Shown piece after piece: positions 60,471 to 64,000 of a stretch of 64,000 nucleotides of DNA. Position 1 is the first letter of the stretch, and each line of letters begins with the position of its first letter. The position numbers and the translations under genes are program-made. The notes under the pieces are model-generated. The model ran no database searches and had not been told where the DNA came from. It saw only the letters and a list, made by a program, of their open reading frames with translations. This DNA is from Ulota crispa (taxonomy: Eukaryota > Streptophyta > Bryopsida > Orthotrichales > Orthotrichaceae), in assembly GCA_963920765.1 (NCBI GenBank), contig OY987244.1:29244358-29308357 (forward strand), given 5' to 3'.

Positions 60471-60880
60471 TTAACCCTTTAAGGACTAGTCGACCAGTTC
60501 TTGATCGATTTTGACTCTTTTCAATTTGTAGAGAGAGCATGTCAAGGAATTTGATGATGTGGCAAAGGGGATGGATCTGGGGAATTGGAAAGTGAAGAGT
60601 TTAGGACAATAACCATGCCAATCTAAGGTGGCATGTGGCTAGAGGGTTGAAAAAACTAAAAAAGTACCGGCTGAAAATACACCAATAAATGCAAAAGATG
60701 GCCATAACAACTAAAGAGTGAGCATAATTCATGATGCATAACACTAAACGCTACAAGATACTTCCATCAGTACAGCAGATCTGTGATAGACATCTGTTTT
60801 CAATAACCCTAAAATGTCCCCAAATGGAAATACAAAGGATTGCCCACCCCCAGAATTGACCACGGTCATTAAAAGGTTAA
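60471..60880. mobile_element. Probable TTAA element, 410 bp
   Basis: Starts TTAACCCTTTAAGGACTAG and ends GGTCATTAAAAGGTTAA. The inverted ends are short and imperfect. GC content is somewhat higher than in its neighbours, with no recognisable coding sequence. Confidence 0.5.
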
Positions 60881-61481
60881 GTCCTTCATACAAGGTAGTG
60901 ATGGGTATGAATGCCCTTTTCTTGTACTCATGCTAGCCAATTAATAGCTTGGTTTGTCAAACCTTATGAGACTCTTGGAGGGCTCAAAACTTTGCTAATG
61001 CCAAGGTCGTTTTGGGGTTGCAACAATTGACAACTTTGAAATTGAAATTGATAGAAATTATGATCTCTTAAAAAGACCCCCAAAATGACTTTTTGAGGGT
61101 GTTGTTTGCAAACTATCCTAAAGCTAATTTGATTTTGTACCTAGAGAATACTTTTGAGATCCTAGTTCTTTACCATTAACACAATCATAGTATTCCAAGA
61201 TATGATTTTTAATTGTTGGGAATTGCAAAACGAGAGAAATTTGGTTTCAAGAGCTTGAAATTCCAAATGTTGTGCTCTCGTACTTGATGACTCTTGAGAT
61301 TATATTGCTAACGTGTGTTGAAAGAACATGTGAAAAAAATTAGACCAAAAGGACATTTCTGTCATGCTAAAAATTAGATATTTACAAAGGTGGTCTAATA
61401 ATTTCAACAGACAAAGGGTGCAAAAAGATTGTTATCTAAGTATTTTGGAAGACCAAAACAATAAGGATTTAGTATACACTA

Positions 61482-62003
61482 CCGTACCTTCGTAGCAGGT
61501 TTGGCATTTTTGTGCCTAATAATTATTTAAAGTTCAAACACAAGCTTAACAAATTGAAAAAATAATATAAAAAATTGTCATTTATGAGGTAAAATATTAT
61601 AACATTTAGGCTATACTCCACTCAAACTTAGTAACTAAGCCAAAATATTTGATTTAATTGATATTGATATGATCATCATTTATTTGCAATAGAATACTTG
61701 ATATGACAAGCTAGTCATTTATTGTACTAAAACATTATCGTCACAAAATTAGCTAGCTTTTGGGCACTTATTTCAAAAAGGACATTCACGATATTATTGA
61801 ACACACTAATTTTTTGCACACCAAGCTCTTAAAATGGAACATAGTGATTTTTTTATCCTATTTGGGCACTTATGTGTCTAATTTTTTAGGCATTATTCTT
61901 TCTTTTCCACAAATTTTAGGCAAGAAATTTGTATAATCTCCAAAACATTTAGGCAGATTTTTAAATAATTATTTTGTGCCAAACCTGCTAAGAAGGTACA
62001 GTA
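61482..62003. mobile_element. TA-type element, second copy
   Basis: Left end CCGTACCTTCGTAGCAGG then TTTGGCA; right end TGCCAAACCTGCTAAGAAGG then TAC. Shares its ends and subterminal AATAATTATTTAAAG block with 35558-36243, but the interiors differ, as expected for MITEs of one family. Confidence 0.7.
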
Positions 62004-62812
62004 ATACTTGTCAATTATGAAATTAAAAATGAATTGATACCTTTGGACTTAGAAACTTTGAAATTGAGTTTTTTTCATTTTTGAACATTGTTCAAAAGTT
62101 GAAAACTTGTTACCCAATGCTCATAAATTCAATTTGATGATTGTTGTCATTGGGGCTTTTTGGAACATGTTACATGGGTGTGTTGAGAGTATTTGTGAAA
62201 ATTTTCAAACTAACTGGACTTTTTTTAGGTTGCTTAAATTGCCCAATTCAAAAAGGAGGTCACTTATTCTATCATAACTTCTAACTGTTTTATTCAATAG
62301 TTTTGAAACTTTATGCGCTAGAAAGGTACTCCTTGCGCACAAGTTTCCTTAAAAAAATCCAAAAGATTGCATGTCAATTTTCTTTCACAGCTATATGCCC
62401 AGATTTATATGTTGCCAAAATATGTTGGTTAGTTATTTAAGGATTAATTCACAACTTAAAAGAGAAAATCACGTGGAAAATTATTATGACATTTAAATCC
62501 AAACTCATCAAATTTTTTTTAGGGATTCCTCCATAGGTAGTATTATAAATTGATACTCCTGAAAGATGTAAAGCTTCAAGCTTAACCTACTCAAAGTAAT
62601 GGTTCTTAGATTAGTGGATGATGGTGAAACCAGTAGATAGTGTTGGTTTAAAAAGTTGGCTCATCAAGATTTCTAGTCACCTCTTTCCTAGACCCAATCA
62701 TCAAAGCAAAAAGAACGGTTTTTTAAATTACATTGATTTTTTGATTTAGAAACCATGCAGAGAGGTTTTGTATGTGGTTCTCTCATTCACTCTTTTCTCT
62801 GGCTTTGTCCCT

Positions 62813-63701
62813 TTAACCCCTCAAGGCCCAAGGAGATCAAAACTGTCCCTCCTTGTTTGTAATTTGGGATGTCTAAATTTTCTTCATGATCAATTACAAT
62901 GATTATTATTATTTTAAAGTTCTTGTTGAAATCTTGTTTTAGTATCAAAAGTCTAATTTTGAAATTGACTAATTATGATTTTTCTATTTAAGTGCAAGGG
63001 TGTCCATTGCAAATCTTCGCTTTCTAGTCTTGAGAGCTCTTGGAAATGAGTCTAAAGTACATTAGAACTTGGAGAAACAATCACATTAGAAATTTAATTA
63101 TAAAAAGTTTTAGAGTAGATTTTAAGAAGCCGGAAATTGATTAGGGTTACACATGTTGTACTTTACATACTCATATTTTTTTGGTATCCTCAATTTTAAA
63201 TTTGAGATGTGAAAAGAGGATTGCAAGACTTCAAATCACTTTCACAGTTTTAACTTGTAAGCACCCTAGCAACAGGATCCTGTTGTTGGGGACCACAAAT
63301 TGATCTTACTTTTTCTCTTGATCCGTAAGGTGAAAAAAGTCGTGGCTGGTCCCCATTAGTAAAGAAGGTAGTCCTTTTTCAAATCCTACAATGACTTTTC
63401 TTGATGTAATTTTCCAAGCTAAGGTGGCCATTAACCCCCCCCCCCCATTTTCTTCTAAACCCAAAAACAACTCTGGGTGCTCAAGGGTTAACACCCTCTT
63501 GATCAAATGTTATAATCTTTCAATCCATAGGTGATATTGTTGTGTTTTGTTTTCTTATGTGATCTCTAACATATCTAGTTTGAGTGTGTATGATTACAAT
63601 TTAAATTTTTTTTGATGCAACTTATCAAAATGTTGACATTTTGTTCATCCAAGAATAGATTTTGAGATACTCGGGAAAGTGCATGGGCATTGAGGGGTTA
63701 A
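62813..63701. mobile_element. TTAA element, ~650-bp family, with nested element
   Basis: Starts TTAACCCCTCAAGGCCC and ends GGGCATTGAGGGGTTAA. The length without the nested 63250-63491 element is about 650 bp, as for 5603-6253 and 7777-8428. Confidence 0.8.
63250..63491 (-). mobile_element. TTAA element nested, inverse copy of 3371-3607
   Basis: Flanked by TTAA on both sides and splitting the host word GTTTTAACACCCTC, which is intact in 8205-8220. Ends CTTGTAAGCACCC and GGGTGCTCAAGGG. A run of C at 63436-63447 corresponds to a shorter G run in the 3371 copy. Confidence 0.85.
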
Positions 63702-64000
63702 AGATTGAAACTCCTTCACCCCAACGCCAAAGGGGGAAAATAAAAAACATTCCTTGGTCACCAAAGAAATACTTTGTACTACAAAGAAAAAAGTTGTTTT
63801 TCACTTGAATATTTTTTAGGCCGCAACTAGTTCAAAGCTAGCCGGTTGAAACAAAAAATAACCTTTTGCAGTTTATAAATATTAGCTGAAAATTTGGTTC
63901 AAAATCTAATTTTTCTTCCTTACAATATGAAATAGAGAAAACAACTGAACTAGTTCCTGGCTAGACTACTTCAATACATGAACTGAAGGAAATCAACCAA

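Noticed and set aside
1-64000. LTR retrotransposons or virus-derived elements
   Set aside because: No reverse transcriptase, protease, integrase, capsid or envelope motif and no paired long terminal repeats were seen; the repeats are short DNA-type elements and segmental copies.

Overview
The window looks like nuclear DNA of a land plant or close streptophyte relative. Evidence: spliced genes with GT-AG introns of about 0.1-1.5 kb, GC-rich exons in AT-rich surroundings, a plastid Rieske oxygenase of the pheophorbide a oxygenase (PAO) family, a choline transporter-like protein that matches plant CTL1/CHER1 almost block for block, and plant-type F-box genes. Species cannot be told from the sequence alone. 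No organellar, bacterial or CRISPR features were seen, and no reverse transcriptase, integrase or capsid domains.

Layout. 1-8.4 kb is intergenic and packed with short non-autonomous transposons, mostly elements bounded by TTAA with ends like CCCCTAAATGCCC. 8.46-9.06 kb is a GC-rich exon-like island, perhaps a 5' leader. 11.2-20.2 kb (+) is a nine-exon PAO-like gene (575 aa reconstructed, all splice phases agree). 22.6-30.4 kb (-) is a nine-exon CTL1/SLC44 gene (807 aa), convergent with the first, with a likely spliced 5' leader reaching about 31.9 kb. 32-34.1 kb has no recognisable gene. 34.4-56.3 kb is a direct tandem segmental duplication, each unit carrying one intronless F-box gene (44132-45289 and 53836-55035) behind a roughly 2 kb leader. 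56.3-64 kb is again intergenic and rich in TTAA elements.

One assembly problem matters. 39221-41599, just before a 200-N gap, is a base-by-base repeat of 41800-44091, with differences that are almost all single-base insertions next to identical bases. It reads as unpolished long-read sequence left beside the gap, not a real third copy.

The most interesting biology is the TTAA element population: about 20 copies in several families, nested and chained end to end, with TTAA duplications proven by comparison to empty homologous sites inside the same window. TTAA targeting is the mark of piggyBac and Kolobok transposons, which are not the usual plant DNA transposons. Other short-element families (Mutator-like with 9-10 bp target duplications, fold-back elements, TA-type elements) sit in introns of both conserved genes.
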